A stretch of DNA of 41,055 nt from Belnapia arida. Lineage in GTDB: Bacteria; Pseudomonadota; Alphaproteobacteria; Acetobacterales; Acetobacteraceae. Of the stretch, positions 9,804-19,777 are shown piece after piece. The stretch is taken from contig NZ_JAETWB010000029.1 in the NCBI RefSeq assembly GCF_016773205.1, positions 1-41,055 of the forward strand, given 5' to 3'. Each line of letters starts with the position of its first letter. The first letter of the stretch is position 1. Under the pieces are notes generated by a model, which saw nothing but the letters and a program-made list of their open reading frames with translations, searched no databases and had not been told where the DNA came from. A program made the position numbers and the translations under genes.

Positions 9804-11690
9804 ATGAGCGAGAGTTTCCTGGGCCAGGCCTTCGTCTACCTGCTCGCCGCGGTGGCGGCGGTGCCGATCGCCAAGCGGCTCGGCCTCGGCTCGGTGCTCG
9901 GCTACCTGCTGGCGGGGGTGGCGATCGGGCCCTTCGGCCTGCACCTCGCCGGCGATGCGGGCGAGGTGATGCATTTCGCCGAATTCGGCGTGGTGATGAT
10001 GCTCTTCCTCGTCGGGCTGGAGCTGCGGCCGGCGCGGCTCTGGGCGATGCGCGGGCCGGTGCTCGGCGCGGGCGGTCTGCAGGTCGGGCTGACCGCGCTG
10101 GCGGTCGGCGGCATCGGCCTCGCCTTCGGCTATGATTGGCGGATGGCGCTGGCGGCGGGGCTGATCCTGGCCATGTCCTCGACCGCCATTGCTTTGCAGA
10201 TCCTCGCCGAGCGGGGCCTGCTGAAAACCGGCGGCGGCGAGACGACCTTCGCCGTGCTGCTCTTCCAGGATGTCTCGGTCATCCCGATCCTCACCGTGCT
10301 GCCGCTGCTCGCCCTGGCGCCGGCGACCGGTGGCGCGGCGCATGCGGAGGGCTGGATCACGACGCTGCCGCCCTGGGGCCAGGCGGCCGCGGTGCTCGGC
10401 GCCGTCGCCGCGGTGGTGCTGGCCGGGCGGCTGCTGACGCGGCCGGTCTTCCGCCTCATCGCCGAGACGCGGCTGCGCGAGATCTTCACCGCCTCGGCGC
10501 TGCTGCTCGTCGTCGGCATCGCGCTGCTGATGGAATCCGTCGGGCTCTCGCCCGCGCTCGGCGCTTTCCTCGGCGGCGTGGTGCTGGCCGACAGCGAGTT
10601 CCGGCACGAGCTGGAGGGCGATATCGAGCCCTTCAAAGGGCTGCTGCTCGGCCTCTTCTTCCTCTCGGTCGGGGCGGGGATCGACTTCGCCCAGGTCGCG
10701 GCCGCGCCGCTTACCGTCGCCGGGCTGGTCGTGCTGCTGGTGCTGGTGAAGGCGGCGGTGCTGGCCGGGCTGGGGCTGGCCTCGCGGCGGCCGCGGACGG
10801 AGGTGCTGCTGACCGCGCTGGTGCTCTCCCAGGGCGGGGAATTCGCCTTCGTGCTGCTTGCCTTCGCCACGCAGAACGGCGTGCTGCCGGCGGCGGAGGC
10901 GAGCCTGCTGGTCTCGGTCGTCGCGCTCTCCATGCCGATGACGCCGCTGCTGATGATGGCCTATGGCCGCCTCGCCGACCGGCTGGCCGATACCGACCTC
11001 GCGCCGGAGCCGGATGCGATCGAGCCGCAGGGCAGCGTCGTCATCGCCGGCTTCGGCCGCTTCGGGCAGATCGTCGGGCGGCTGCTGATGGCGCAGGGCC
11101 ATCCCGTCACCGTGCTCGACCACGACATGGAGACGATCGAGGCGCTGCGGCGCTTCGGCTTCCGCGTCTTCTACGGCGATGCCTCGCGGCTCGACCTGCT
11201 GCAGGCGGCGGGCGCGGCGGAGGCGGCGCTGGTGGTGGTGGCGACGGATGCGCCGGAGACGACGCTCTCCATCATTGGCACGGTGCGGCGGCACTTTCCC
11301 CAGGCGCAGATCCTCGCCCGCGCCAACGACCGCAGCCATGCCTATGCGGTGATCGAGGCGGGCGCCCATGCGATGGTGCGCGAGACCTTCGGCTCCGCGC
11401 TCGAACTGGGCATCGAGGCGCTGCGCCGGCTCGGCCTGCCGGCCTATGAGGCGGAGCGGGCCGGACGGCTGTTCCGCCGGCACGACCTGCGCACGCTGCA
11501 CCGGCTGGGGGCGCTGCGCGACGATGACGGACGCTACCGCGTGGCGGTGCGCGAGGCCTCCGAGCAGCTGGTCGGCGTGCTGGAGCGCGACCAGGCCCGT
11601 GGCCGCATCGCCACCGACGATGGCTGGGACACCACGGGCGTGGCTGAGGAGGTGCGGCGGCAGGCGGCGCCGAGCGGGGCGGAGAGTTGA
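9804..11690 (+). CDS. KefB/KefC-type monovalent cation:proton antiporter (CPA2)
   Basis: The 628-residue protein has about a dozen membrane segments in residues 1-385, typical of the Na+/H+ exchanger domain of the CPA2 family. A cytoplasmic RCK/TrkA-N domain follows (about 410-525), with the nucleotide-binding motif IAGFGRFGQIVGRLL and a conserved YGDASRLDLL turn. Kef systems release potassium to acidify the cytoplasm and protect against electrophiles, and are held closed by glutathione. The C-terminal tail has no further domain that I recognise. It starts three bases after the KefF-like gene and is surely cotranscribed with it. KefB versus KefC cannot be decided by eye. Confidence 0.92.
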   Translation: MSESFLGQAFVYLLAAVAAVPIAKRLGLGSVLGYLLAGVAIGPFGLHLAGDAGEVMHFAEFGVVMMLFLVGLELRPARLWAMRGPVLGAGGLQVGLTALAVGGIGLAFGYDWRMALAAGLILAMSSTAIALQILAERGLLKTGGGETTFAVLLFQDVSVIPILTVLPLLALAPATGGAAHAEGWITTLPPWGQAAAVLGAVAAVVLAGRLLTRPVFRLIAETRLREIFTASALLLVVGIALLMESVGLSPALGAFLGGVVLADSEFRHELEGDIEPFKGLLLGLFFLSVGAGIDFAQVAAAPLTVAGLVVLLVLVKAAVLAGLGLASRRPRTEVLLTALVLSQGGEFAFVLLAFATQNGVLPAAEASLLVSVVALSMPMTPLLMMAYGRLADRLADTDLAPEPDAIEPQGSVVIAGFGRFGQIVGRLLMAQGHPVTVLDHDMETIEALRRFGFRVFYGDASRLDLLQAAGAAEAALVVVATDAPETTLSIIGTVRRHFPQAQILARANDRSHAYAVIEAGAHAMVRETFGSALELGIEALRRLGLPAYEAERAGRLFRRHDLRTLHRLGALRDDDGRYRVAVREASEQLVGVLERDQARGRIATDDGWDTTGVAEEVRRQAAPSGAES

Positions 11691-11738
11691 CCGGGCCGAT
11701 CCGCTGCGCGCCGCATGCAGGGCTCGACTGGCGAGGGG

Positions 11739-11813
11739 TGGTTGGGGCGCCAGGATTCGAACCTGGGAATGGCGGTACCAAAAACCGCTGCCTTACCGCT
11801 TGGCTACGCCCCA
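11739..11813 (-). tRNA. tRNA-Gln (UUG anticodon)
   Basis: On the minus strand a complete cloverleaf is visible. The acceptor stem is TGGGGCG/CGCCCCA, with a short D arm GCC/GGC. The anticodon stem GCGGT/ACCGC encloses loop TTTTGGT with anticodon TTG. The T arm is CCAGG/CCTGG around TTCGAAT. The discriminator base A and an encoded CCA end lie at 11742-11739. The size, 72 bases plus CCA, is normal for tRNA-Gln. It lies 55 bases downstream of ispE on the same strand, so it may be read partly from the ispE transcript as well as its own promoter. Confidence 0.97.
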
Positions 11814-11868
11814 GCGGCGGCGCACTGGATAGGGCCGGGGCCTCGCCGCGTAAAGCCCCAAGCGCGCG

Positions 11869-12720
11869 TCACGCAGCGCGATGCAGCGGCCCCGCCGCGC
11901 GCCACCAGCCGCCCGGCAGGGCGGGCGCCGCCGCCTCCGCCGCGGCCGGCGTGGCGAAAAGGCCGAAGCAGGTCGCCCCGCTGCCGCTCATGCGTGCCAG
12001 CAGGCAGCCCGGCAGGGCACGGAGCGCGGCCAGGACTTCGGCGATGGGCGGGCAGAGGCGGATCGCCGGCGCCTCCAGGTCGTTGCGCAGCGCCGCCAGG
12101 TCGCGCGCCATGGCCGCCGCATCGGCCCAGGCGGCGGGCAAGGTGGCAGGCGGGGTGAAGCCGCCTTCCCGCGCCTGGAACACCGCCGGCGTCGCCAGGG
12201 TGAGGCTGGGATTGACCAGCAGCAGCCCGCAGGGCGGAAGGGCGGGAGCCGGGGAGAGCAGCTCGCCCACGCCCTGCATCCGCATCGGGCGGGATGCGAG
12301 GCAGACCGGCACATCCGCCCCGAGCCGCGCGCCGATTTCCGCCAGCCTCGCCTCGCCGAGGCCGAGGCCCCACAGACGATCGAGCAGCCGCAGCGCCGCC
12401 GCCGCATCCGCCGAGCCGCCGCCGATGCCCGAGGCGATCGGCAGCCGTTTCGTGAGCCGCAGTGCCGCGCCGGGGCTGGCTCCGGCCGCCTCCGCCAGCG
12501 CCCGGGCCGCCCGCAGCACGAGATTGTCCGCCTCCGCCGCCAGCCCGGCGCCGAAGGGGCCGTCGATGGCGAGCGACAGCGCCTCCGCCGGCCCCGCCGC
12601 CACCTCATCGGCCACCGGGCCGAAGACCGCGAGGCTGTCGAGCAGGTGGTAGCCATCCGCCCGCCGCCCGGTGACGTGCAGGTGGAGGTTGACCTTCGCG
12701 GGCGCGGATTCGACCGGCAT
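11869..12720 (-). CDS. ispE: 4-diphosphocytidyl-2-C-methyl-D-erythritol kinase
   Basis: The 283-residue GHMP kinase phosphorylates CDP-methylerythritol in the non-mevalonate (MEP) isoprenoid pathway. The N-terminus [21 protein letters not shown] is the standard IspE opening. The ATP-binding loop [18 protein letters not shown] and the C-terminal [12 protein letters not shown] glycine-rich loop complete the GHMP signature. Length is normal. The ATG overlaps the stop of the upstream TPR lipoprotein gene by one base (TGATG), so translation is probably coupled. The isoprenoids made feed ubiquinone, undecaprenol and probably carotenoids and hopanoids. Confidence 0.96.
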   Translation of the reverse strand: MPVESAPAKVNLHLHVTGRRADGYHLLDSLAVFGPVADEVAAGPAEALSLAIDGPFGAGLAAEADNLVLRAARALAEAAGASPGAALRLTKRLPIASGIGGGSADAAAALRLLDRLWGLGLGEARLAEIGARLGADVPVCLASRPMRMQGVGELLSPAPALPPCGLLLVNPSLTLATPAVFQAREGGFTPPATLPAAWADAAAMARDLAALRNDLEAPAIRLCPPIAEVLAALRALPGCLLARMSGSGATCFGLFATPAAAEAAAPALPGGWWRAAGPLHRAA

Positions 12721-14408
12721 CAGCGCTGCGCGGTGGAGGCGGGGTAGCCGGGCAGGCCGTCCCGCAGCTTCTGCTGGATCTTCGGCACCTCAGCCGTCTC
12801 GGGGTCGAGGGCGAGCGCCCGGCGCCATTGGAACTGCGCCTCCCGCTGCCGGCCCGAGGCCCAGTAGGCATCGCCCAGATGGTCGTTGATGACGCTGCTG
12901 CGCGGTTCCAGCTCGACCGACTTCTCCAGCCATGTCACCGCCTCCGGCAGGTTTCCGAGGCGGAACAGCACCCAGCCGAGGCTGTCGGCGATGTTGCCGT
13001 CCTGCGGGCGAAGCTCCGTCGCCTGCAGCAGCATGGCCTTCGCGCGGTCGAGGTTCTTCCCCTGCTCGGCCCAGCTGTAGCCGAGATAATTCAGCACATA
13101 GGGCTGGCTGGGCGAGAGCTCGAGCGCGCGGAGCAGGTCGGCCTCCGCCGCCACCGCCTGACCGGAACGCTCGCGTGCGATGCCGCGGGCGTAGAAGAGC
13201 GGCCAGTCCGCGGAATCGACCGGGCCGCTGCGGGCCAGCGCCTGGTCATAGGCCTCGGCCGCCTCGGCGAAGCGCTCGTGCCGCCGCAGCAGGTCACCGA
13301 GCCGGGCCGGGGGCTGCGGCAGGGACGGATTGGCCCCGGCGAGGCCACGAAGCAGCGCCACCGCCTCCTCCGTCCGCTTCAGCTTGTCGAGGAGGGCAGC
13401 GCGGCGGAGCGCGATCACCGGCGCCAGCGGATCGTCGGCGGCAACCTGGCCGAGCGCGCCGAGCGCCGCGTCCGGGTGGTTCTGGTCGGCCAGCGTGTCG
13501 GAGACCAGCACCAGCGCCGGGGCGAAGCCGGGCCGCAGCCGGAGGGCGAGCTGCGCCAGGATCAGCGCGAAGTCGTTGGAGCCCTGGCCGCGGAGCGCGC
13601 TGGCAAGCGCGGTATAAGCCTCGGCGATGCCGTCCGCCGGCGAGGCGACGCCGCGGGAGGCCAGCGCCAGGCGCCGGTTCGACGGGGCGGCGGCGAGCGC
13701 GGCATCCTCGCCGCTCGCCACCACCTCGTCCATCAGCCGGTTCGCCTCATCGGCGCGGCCGGCGCGGTTCAGCACCCCGGCCGCCAGCACGGCGAGGCGC
13801 CAGGGCGCCTGCGGCTGGTCGGCGACGGCGAGGCGGGCTAGCCGCTCCGCTTCGCGCGGCTTGCCGGCGAGGTCGGCGATGAGGGCAGCGTGCAGGGCAT
13901 TCAACGCACGCAGCCGGTTGGACTCGACCAGCGGGCGGAGGGTCGCCTGTGCCTGCTCCACATGGCCACGGCCGAACTGCACCCAGGCCAGCATCACCGG
14001 CTGGAGCACCTGCACCGGCCCGCTGCGGTTGAGGGCGCGCAGGCGCTGCTCCGCCCGGTCCCAACGGCCGCCCTGCACGTCGCCGCCGGCGAGCAGCAGG
14101 TTGGCGGCCGGATTGTCCGGCAGGCGGCGGGCGAGGCGGTTGGCGTCCGACCGGCCATCGAGCAGGGAGGCGAGAAAGGCGCGGTTCAGCACCTCCGGCT
14201 GGTCCGGGTCGGCCTTCAGCGCTTCGAGCAGGCGGTCGGCCGCGGTCCTGGTATCGGTCTCGGCAGCGGCGAAGCGGCCGCTGAGGTAGGCGCCGAAATC
14301 GGGCTGGCCGGCGGGGCCGGAGCCGCTGCGCGGGCCGCTGGCGGCACAGGCGGAGAGGAGCGCGGCGGCCAGGAGGGCGAGCCGGGACGGGGGACCGGGG
14401 AACTGCAT
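12720..14408 (-). CDS. TPR-repeat lipoprotein
   Basis: The 562-residue product has a lipoprotein signal (hydrophobic stretch, then LLSAC with Cys21) and is otherwise built of tetratricopeptide repeats. The clearest repeats are in the C-terminal half, for example [51 protein letters not shown] and [20 protein letters not shown]. Such proteins scaffold envelope complexes; the specific role is unknown. It is fused translationally to ispE through a one-base overlap, an arrangement I believe is common in related alphaproteobacteria. The start at 14408 is chosen because it gives the lipobox at the right place; an upstream reading would add 32 low-complexity residues. Confidence 0.85.
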   Translation of the reverse strand: MQFPGPPSRLALLAAALLSACAASGPRSGSGPAGQPDFGAYLSGRFAAAETDTRTAADRLLEALKADPDQPEVLNRAFLASLLDGRSDANRLARRLPDNPAANLLLAGGDVQGGRWDRAEQRLRALNRSGPVQVLQPVMLAWVQFGRGHVEQAQATLRPLVESNRLRALNALHAALIADLAGKPREAERLARLAVADQPQAPWRLAVLAAGVLNRAGRADEANRLMDEVVASGEDAALAAAPSNRRLALASRGVASPADGIAEAYTALASALRGQGSNDFALILAQLALRLRPGFAPALVLVSDTLADQNHPDAALGALGQVAADDPLAPVIALRRAALLDKLKRTEEAVALLRGLAGANPSLPQPPARLGDLLRRHERFAEAAEAYDQALARSGPVDSADWPLFYARGIARERSGQAVAAEADLLRALELSPSQPYVLNYLGYSWAEQGKNLDRAKAMLLQATELRPQDGNIADSLGWVLFRLGNLPEAVTWLEKSVELEPRSSVINDHLGDAYWASGRQREAQFQWRRALALDPETAEVPKIQQKLRDGLPGYPASTAQR

Positions 14409-14673
14409 CGGCGCCGAGGCTAGAACAGAATGCCGCCCGGCGGTATCGCCCCGTGGCACGGGCGCCGCATCCGGTGCTTGTTGCGATATGCTACCAGAAC
14501 GCATCCGTTATGCTGCGGATGAGCTCGGCGACCGCCTGCTGCCGCCAAAGGCGGGCATGCCGGTCACCCTGGCCTCCGGCGGGACCTGCACCGTGACATC
14601 CACGTGGTCCATGCCGATGGCCAGGTGCCGGAGCGGCGCGGCGTCGGGATCTGCTCGGTGCGCGAGCCGAACC
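14409..14673. other. 265-base stretch without an assignable gene
   Basis: The region lies between the start of the TPR lipoprotein gene and the stop of the aldolase gene, so it should hold the TPR gene promoter. Short open readings exist on both strands between about 14550 and 14680, with codon-aligned, natural-looking translations (plus: HVVHADGQVPERRGVGIC; minus: LAIGMDHVDVTVQVPPEA). Neither has a credible start, a ribosome site or a recognisable family. It may be a gene remnant. Confidence 0.4.
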
Positions 14674-15306
14674 TCAGGTTAGCCGCCCGTAGTCGCCGAA
14701 CTGCGCGAAGACCTCGCGCAACTCGGCCTCGTTCAGCAGCACGGGCGGCAGGCCGGCGGCGCGGAGGGCGAGGTATTGCCGCGCCAGGTTCTCCACCTCC
14801 ATCGCCAGCGTGCGGGCGCCGGCGAGCGTCCGCCCAAGCGCGACCGCGCCGTGATTGGCCAGCAGCGCGGCCCGCCTGCCCTCCAGCGCCGCGACGCAGG
14901 CCTCGGCCAGCGCCGCCGTGCCGAAGGTGGCATAGGCCGAGCAGCGGATATCGGCGCCGCCGCCGAGGGCGATCATGTAGTGGAAGGGCGGAATCGGCTG
15001 CCTCGCGCAGGAGAGGGCGGTGGCGAAGGGGCTGTGGGTATGCACCACCGCCCCCGCTTCCGGCCGCGCCGCATAGATCGCCGTGTGCAGCCGCCATTCG
15101 GAGGAGGGGCGCCGATGCCCGGCGAGGATGCGGCCGTCGAGGGCGACTTCGACCAGATCTTCCGATGCCGTCTCCGCATAGGGCAGGCCGGCCGGGGTGA
15201 TGAGGCAGCCGCGCGCCGTGCGGACCGAGAGGTTGCCCGACTTGCTCGGCATGAAGCCGAGCGCGTCCAGCGCCCGCGCCGCGGCGATGATCTCCCCTGC
15301 TGCCAT
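14674..15306 (-). CDS. Class II aldolase/adducin family protein
   Basis: The 210-residue product has the zinc-dependent class II aldolase fold of L-fuculose-phosphate and L-ribulose-phosphate enzymes. Visible elements are the phosphate-binding SGNLSVR loop, the zinc-binding VVHTHSPFATAL (two histidines), and LANHGAVALG with the third histidine. Length is close to FucA (about 215). Substrate cannot be told from sequence; relatives also act on methylthioribulose phosphate or other sugar phosphates. Two ATGs are possible: 15306, preceded by GGGCGGGG, and 15333 with no ribosome site; the former is used. It is downstream of the RlmL-like gene by 46 bases on the same strand. Confidence 0.87.
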   Translation of the reverse strand: MAAGEIIAAARALDALGFMPSKSGNLSVRTARGCLITPAGLPYAETASEDLVEVALDGRILAGHRRPSSEWRLHTAIYAARPEAGAVVHTHSPFATALSCARQPIPPFHYMIALGGGADIRCSAYATFGTAALAEACVAALEGRRAALLANHGAVALGRTLAGARTLAMEVENLARQYLALRAAGLPPVLLNEAELREVFAQFGDYGRLT

Positions 15307-15352
15307 GCCCCGCCCTGCCCGTTGCGCGCGCATGAAAGCACGTCGCGCGCGC

Positions 15353-16468
15353 TCAGGGCAGCGGCGCGGTGCGGTAGAGCGTGACGCGCAGCCCGCCATG
15401 CGGCACCGGCGGGCCAGGGGGCAGGAAGGGCAGGCCGGTGGCATGGGCGAGCCTTGGCTCGCTGGCAACCAGCCCGACGCGCCAGCCGGCGAAGCGGCTC
15501 CGCAACACCTGCCCCATCGCACGGTAGAGCGGGAGCAGCGCCTGCCGCTCGCCGATGCGGCTGCCATAAGGGGGGTTGATCACCACAAGCCCCGGTTTGC
15601 CCTCGGGCGGAGCGATCTCGCTGATCGCCGCCTGACGGAAATCGGTGATGCCGGTGACGCCGGCGCGGGCGGCATTCGCCTGGCTCATGGCGACGGCGCC
15701 GGCATCGCGGTCGCTGCCGTGGCAATGGGCGGCGGGCGCGCGCTCGCTCCGCACCGCCCGCATGCGCGCCCAGGCCTCCGCATCGAAGGTGGCGAGTTGC
15801 TCGAAGGCGAAGTGCCGGGCGCGGCCGGGGTTGAGCCTTGCCGCGATCTCGGCCCCCTCGATGACGAAGGTGCCGGAGCCGCACATCGGGTCGAGCAGCG
15901 GCCCGGTGCCGTCGAAGCCGCATTGCTGGAGGAAGAGCGAGGCCATCGTCTCCCGCATCGGCGCCGGGTTGATCGCCTCCTTGTAGCCGCGCTTGTGCAG
16001 CGGCTCGCCGGAGGTGTCGACGCTCAGGGTGCAGATGTCGCGCTCGATCCGTGCCCGCACCAGCACCCCGCCCTCCGCCGCCTCCGGGGCGCCGAGCGTC
16101 TCGCGGATGGCGGTGGCGATCCGCTCGGCCGCGGCGCCGCTGTGGTAGATGCGCGACCCGGTGCAGGAGGCCTCCACCCGGAAGGGCACGTCCGGCCGCA
16201 GCACGCTGCCCCAGGCGACGCGGCGGGCGCGGGCATCGAGCTGGGCGAGATGGGTGACGGGGAAGGCGTCGAGCCGCGCCAGCACCCGCCCGGCGCCGCG
16301 GATCCAGAGATTGGCCCGCCAGACCTCCGGCCAGCCGCCGCGGAGGACGACGCCGCCCGGCACCGGCCTCGGCTGGCGGAACCCCTTGCCCCGCACCTCG
16401 GCACAGAGCACCGGCTCCAGCCCCGGCGCGGTGGCGAGGAAGATCTCGAAATGATCCGCGGCCGTCAT
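15353..16468 (-). CDS. RlmL/RlmK-like THUMP class I RNA methyltransferase
   Basis: The 371-residue protein has a ferredoxin-like/THUMP RNA-binding N-terminal part (about residues 5-155; FLATAPGLEPVLCAEVRGKGF). A Rossmann methyltransferase domain follows, with DPMCGSGTFVIEGAEIA (SAM-binding region) and the catalytic NPPYG motif of N2-guanine or N6-adenine methyltransferases. It corresponds to the N-terminal half of E. coli RlmL, which methylates G2445 of 23S rRNA; the RlmK half is absent, as in most non-enteric homologues. The start at 16468 lies 22 bases after the stop of the glycosyltransferase-like gene, suggesting a shared transcript. Confidence 0.88.
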   Translation of the reverse strand: MTAADHFEIFLATAPGLEPVLCAEVRGKGFRQPRPVPGGVVLRGGWPEVWRANLWIRGAGRVLARLDAFPVTHLAQLDARARRVAWGSVLRPDVPFRVEASCTGSRIYHSGAAAERIATAIRETLGAPEAAEGGVLVRARIERDICTLSVDTSGEPLHKRGYKEAINPAPMRETMASLFLQQCGFDGTGPLLDPMCGSGTFVIEGAEIAARLNPGRARHFAFEQLATFDAEAWARMRAVRSERAPAAHCHGSDRDAGAVAMSQANAARAGVTGITDFRQAAISEIAPPEGKPGLVVINPPYGSRIGERQALLPLYRAMGQVLRSRFAGWRVGLVASEPRLAHATGLPFLPPGPPVPHGGLRVTLYRTAPLP

Positions 16469-16490
16469 CGGGCCCGCATGGTGGCGGCGC

Positions 16491-17327
16491 TCATACCAGG
16501 ACCGGGCGTGGCCGCAGCGCCTCGGGCGAGGGGATGGCTTCCAGCGCCAGCCGCCGCTGGGCGAGCCAGTCGAAGAACCCTTCGCCCGGCCCTGCCTGCC
16601 GTGCCAGCCAGTCGCGCAGCAGGGGCAGGGCGAATTCCGGCAGGCTCTCCCGCCCGGCCAGGGCCGCCTCCTCGATCCGCGCCCGCGCGGCGCGCAGCCG
16701 GCGGCGCCAGCCCTCGCCGAGGCGCTGCGGCAGGGGCTGCCAGCTCGCCTCCTCGGCCACGGTGATGCGCTCGCCGAGCCGGCGGGCAAGGACGGGATGG
16801 ATGCGCTCCAGCCCGACCGGCAGCCGCATCTCCTCGGCCGCCAGCGCCTCGACCCAGCGGCCGCGCAGCGCATGCAGCGTGCCATGCAGTTGGCCACCGC
16901 GCCGCAGCCGGGCCCGCCGCGCCGCCGCATCCCGGCCCCCCGAGGGGAGGGCGGTCGCCGCCTCGGCCCTCGGCTCCACCGCCAGCGCGGCAGCCAGGGA
17001 TTGCAGCGCCTCCGGCCCGATTTCGGCGTGGTCCTCGAGGAAGACATGCATCGACGCCCGCGGCCGCAGCGCATGGACATACTGGTTCCAGGCATTCGCC
17101 CGGTCGCCCTGCGGCAGGGCATAGAGGCGGAGGCCCGGCGCCGCGCCGCCCAGCCGTCCGGCCAGCGCCGCCGCCTCCCGCTCGCTGCCGCGCAGCGGGA
17201 CGGTCACCCGCGCGTCGCGGCCCTCGGCGGCCCGGCGGATGGCGGCGAGGCAGCGGGCCAGGCGCGCGGCCTCGCCCCGGGTGAACAGGACGATGCTCCA
17301 GTCGCAGGCATCGGTGGCGGCGGTCAT
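16491..17327 (-). CDS. Glycosyltransferase family 2-like protein
   Basis: The 278-residue product starts with a GT-A-type nucleotide-sugar fold: DWSIVLFTRGEAARLARCLAAIRRA resembles the first strand and helix of GT2 enzymes. HVFLEDHAEIGPEAL occupies the place of the DxD-containing strand, although it reads EDH and lacks a strict DxD. The C-terminal half (about 165-278) is arginine-rich and helical without a recognised domain. No membrane segment is seen. Donor and acceptor are unknown. It heads the run with the RlmL-like and aldolase genes and is divergent from msrA across 140 bases. Confidence 0.65.
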   Translation of the reverse strand: MTAATDACDWSIVLFTRGEAARLARCLAAIRRAAEGRDARVTVPLRGSEREAAALAGRLGGAAPGLRLYALPQGDRANAWNQYVHALRPRASMHVFLEDHAEIGPEALQSLAAALAVEPRAEAATALPSGGRDAAARRARLRRGGQLHGTLHALRGRWVEALAAEEMRLPVGLERIHPVLARRLGERITVAEEASWQPLPQRLGEGWRRRLRAARARIEEAALAGRESLPEFALPLLRDWLARQAGPGEGFFDWLAQRRLALEAIPSPEALRPRPVLV

Positions 17328-17467
17328 GGTCTACCCCGGTTGGAAGGCACGCAGTCTGCGGGGGACATATTGGCGAATTGCGACCAAGCCAGGGCAGGCC
17401 GGCGCCCCGCTGCATCCCGGCCCCCGGCTCCCTATATCGGGCGCAAGCTGAGAGAAGGAGGCGCGCG

Positions 17468-18028
<561 letters not shown>

Positions 18029-18040
18029 GGAGAACGAGCC

Positions 18041-18478
18041 ATGTCCCTCTTCCACAAGGAAACCGCCCCCGAGGCCGACTACCCGGTGCAGAAGAGCGCC
18101 GCCGAATGGCGCGCCAGCCTTTCGCCCGAGGCCTATCGCGTTCTGCGCGAGCACGGCACGGAGCGCCCCGGCACCAGCCCGCTGAATGCCGAGAAGCGGC
18201 CCGGCACCTTCGCCTGCGCCGGCTGCGGCACGGCGCTCTTCGAAGCCGGCACCAAATTCGAGAGCGGCACCGGCTGGCCGAGCTTCTTCGCCCCAATCGA
18301 GGGGAATGTCGGCACCACCACCGACCGCAGCTTCTTCATGACCCGGACGGAGGTCCATTGCGCGAAGTGCGGCGGCCATCTCGGCCACGTCTTCCCAGAC
18401 GGGCCGCCGCCGACCGGCCTCCGCTACTGCATGAACGGCGTCTCGCTCCGCTTCGAGCCCGTTGCGGCCGAGGGTTGA
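18041..18478 (+). CDS. msrB: Peptide-methionine (R)-S-oxide reductase
   Basis: The 145-residue enzyme reduces the R-epimer of methionine sulphoxide. It has two zinc-binding CxxC pairs (CAGCG and CAKCG), the [11 protein letters not shown] segment, and the catalytic end motif [11 protein letters not shown]. The length is normal. It is cotranscribed with msrA (12 bases apart). No export signal is present, so it acts in the cytoplasm. Confidence 0.96.
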   Translation: MSLFHKETAPEADYPVQKSAAEWRASLSPEAYRVLREHGTERPGTSPLNAEKRPGTFACAGCGTALFEAGTKFESGTGWPSFFAPIEGNVGTTTDRSFFMTRTEVHCAKCGGHLGHVFPDGPPPTGLRYCMNGVSLRFEPVAAEG

Positions 18479-18570
18479 ACGACTATCAACTTGCCATTTA
18501 CCGAGCCGCGCTGAATTCCTCGGTGATCCAGTCCTAAGGCACCCAGAATGCGGCTCCCGAGCATTTTCAA

Positions 18571-18591
18571 GTCCGGCGCGGAGCGCCGGAC
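18571..18591. repeat. Perfect 9-bp hairpin between msrB and the YVTN gene
   Basis: GTCCGGCGC (18571-18579) pairs with GCGCCGGAC (18583-18591) around a three-base loop. It ends ten bases before the chosen start of the beta-propeller gene and has no T-run. It could limit read-through from msrAB or block the ribosome site of the next gene. It also argues that the upstream ATG at 18548 is not the true start. Confidence 0.6.
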
Positions 18592-18601
18592 GACCCGGAA
18601 A

Positions 18602-19777
18602 ATGCGATCAGACAACACGCCAGAGCGGCAGCGCGGGCCGCGGCCGCTCTGGCCCACGGCTCTCGCCCTGGCCCTTGCCCTGCCGGGCCTTGCCCGGGCC
18701 AACCTGATTTATGTCCTCAACTCGGCCGATGCCTCCATCAGCGTGGTGGACAGCATCAGCCGGGAAGAGGTGCGGCGCATCCCCGTGCTACGGGAGGTGC
18801 ATCACCTCATCCTCACCCCCGACCGGCGTGAGCTGATGATCGGCGATTCGGGCGGCAACGAGCTACTCTTCCTCGATCCCGCCACGGCCGAGGTGACCCG
18901 GCGCGAGCGTTTCAGCAACCCCTACCACATGGAGCACAGCCCGGACGGGCGGTACCTGGTGGTCACCAGCCTGCGCCGCGACCAGGTCGACATCTACGAG
19001 GCCGGCAGCCGCACCCTGCTCGCCCGGCTCAAGGTGCCGGACAAGCCGAGCCACCTCGCCTTCTCGCCCGACAGCAGATTCGCCTATGTCACCCTCCAGG
19101 GCGCGCGGCGGCTGATGGCGATCGACCTCGCCGAGCGGAAGCCGGTCTGGTCCGTCGAGGTCGGCTCGCAGCCGGCGGGCGTCATCTGGAACAACGGCCG
19201 GCTGCTGGTCGGCGTCATGGGCTCCGACCACGTCGCCGTCGTCAATCCGGCCGAGGCCAGGCTGGAGCGCACCGTCTTCGTCGGCCGCGGCGCCCATACC
19301 GTCTTCCCCGCGCCGGACGGCCGCGCGCTCTACGTCACCAGCCGGGTCGACAGCCGCATCACCGTGCTCGACCCGCAGACGCTGGAGCCGAAGGCGCGCT
19401 GGGACATCCCCGGCGGGCCGGACTGCATCGCCTTCGACCCCGAGGGCAAGATGTGGGTCACCCTGCGCTGGATCGCCAAGGTCGCGGTGGTCGACACGGC
19501 GACGGGCCAGGCGGAGGCCATCCCCGTCGGCCGCTCGCCGCACGGCATCTTCGTCCAGCCACGGCGGGAGCCGATGGCCCCCGTGCCGAGCGCCGGCCTG
19601 CCCGGCCCCCGCCCCGCCACTGCCGCGAGCGAGCCGGAGGACCTCCAGAGCGAGGCTCCGGTGCAGTCGGTGCGCGCGGCGCCGGTGGCGCCGGCACCCG
19701 TCCCCGCCGCCGTCACGTCGCAGCCCGCCGCGCCTGCCGAGGCCGCGTCCTGGTGGCGCCACTGGATGCGCCGGTGA
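18602..19777 (+). CDS. Secreted YVTN-family beta-propeller protein
   Basis: The 391-residue product has an N-terminal signal-like segment (about residues 20-35, rich in Leu and Ala, ending GLARA), so it is probably periplasmic. Successive propeller blades follow, seen as repeats of the YVTN type: NLIYVLNSADASISVVD, GRYLVVTSLRRDQVDIYEA, SRFAYVTLQGARRLMAIDL, and RALYVTSRVDSRITVLDP, with LTP/SPD turns between. The last 60 or so residues are proline/alanine-rich and end in WWRHWMRR, a tail without a known domain. Propellers of this family usually act as binding platforms rather than enzymes. Its stop overlaps the next gene's GTG by four bases. An ATG at 18548 in frame is possible but places a hairpin inside the coding region. 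Confidence 0.85.
   Translation: MRSDNTPERQRGPRPLWPTALALALALPGLARANLIYVLNSADASISVVDSISREEVRRIPVLREVHHLILTPDRRELMIGDSGGNELLFLDPATAEVTRRERFSNPYHMEHSPDGRYLVVTSLRRDQVDIYEAGSRTLLARLKVPDKPSHLAFSPDSRFAYVTLQGARRLMAIDLAERKPVWSVEVGSQPAGVIWNNGRLLVGVMGSDHVAVVNPAEARLERTVFVGRGAHTVFPAPDGRALYVTSRVDSRITVLDPQTLEPKARWDIPGGPDCIAFDPEGKMWVTLRWIAKVAVVDTATGQAEAIPVGRSPHGIFVQPRREPMAPVPSAGLPGPRPATAASEPEDLQSEAPVQSVRAAPVAPAPVPAAVTSQPAAPAEAASWWRHWMRR

Noticed and set aside
8862-11501. A very long minus-strand reading frame opposite pal and the kef genes
   Set aside because: Composition is low-complexity and charged with no family; the plus strand has well-supported Pal, KefF and KefC-like proteins.
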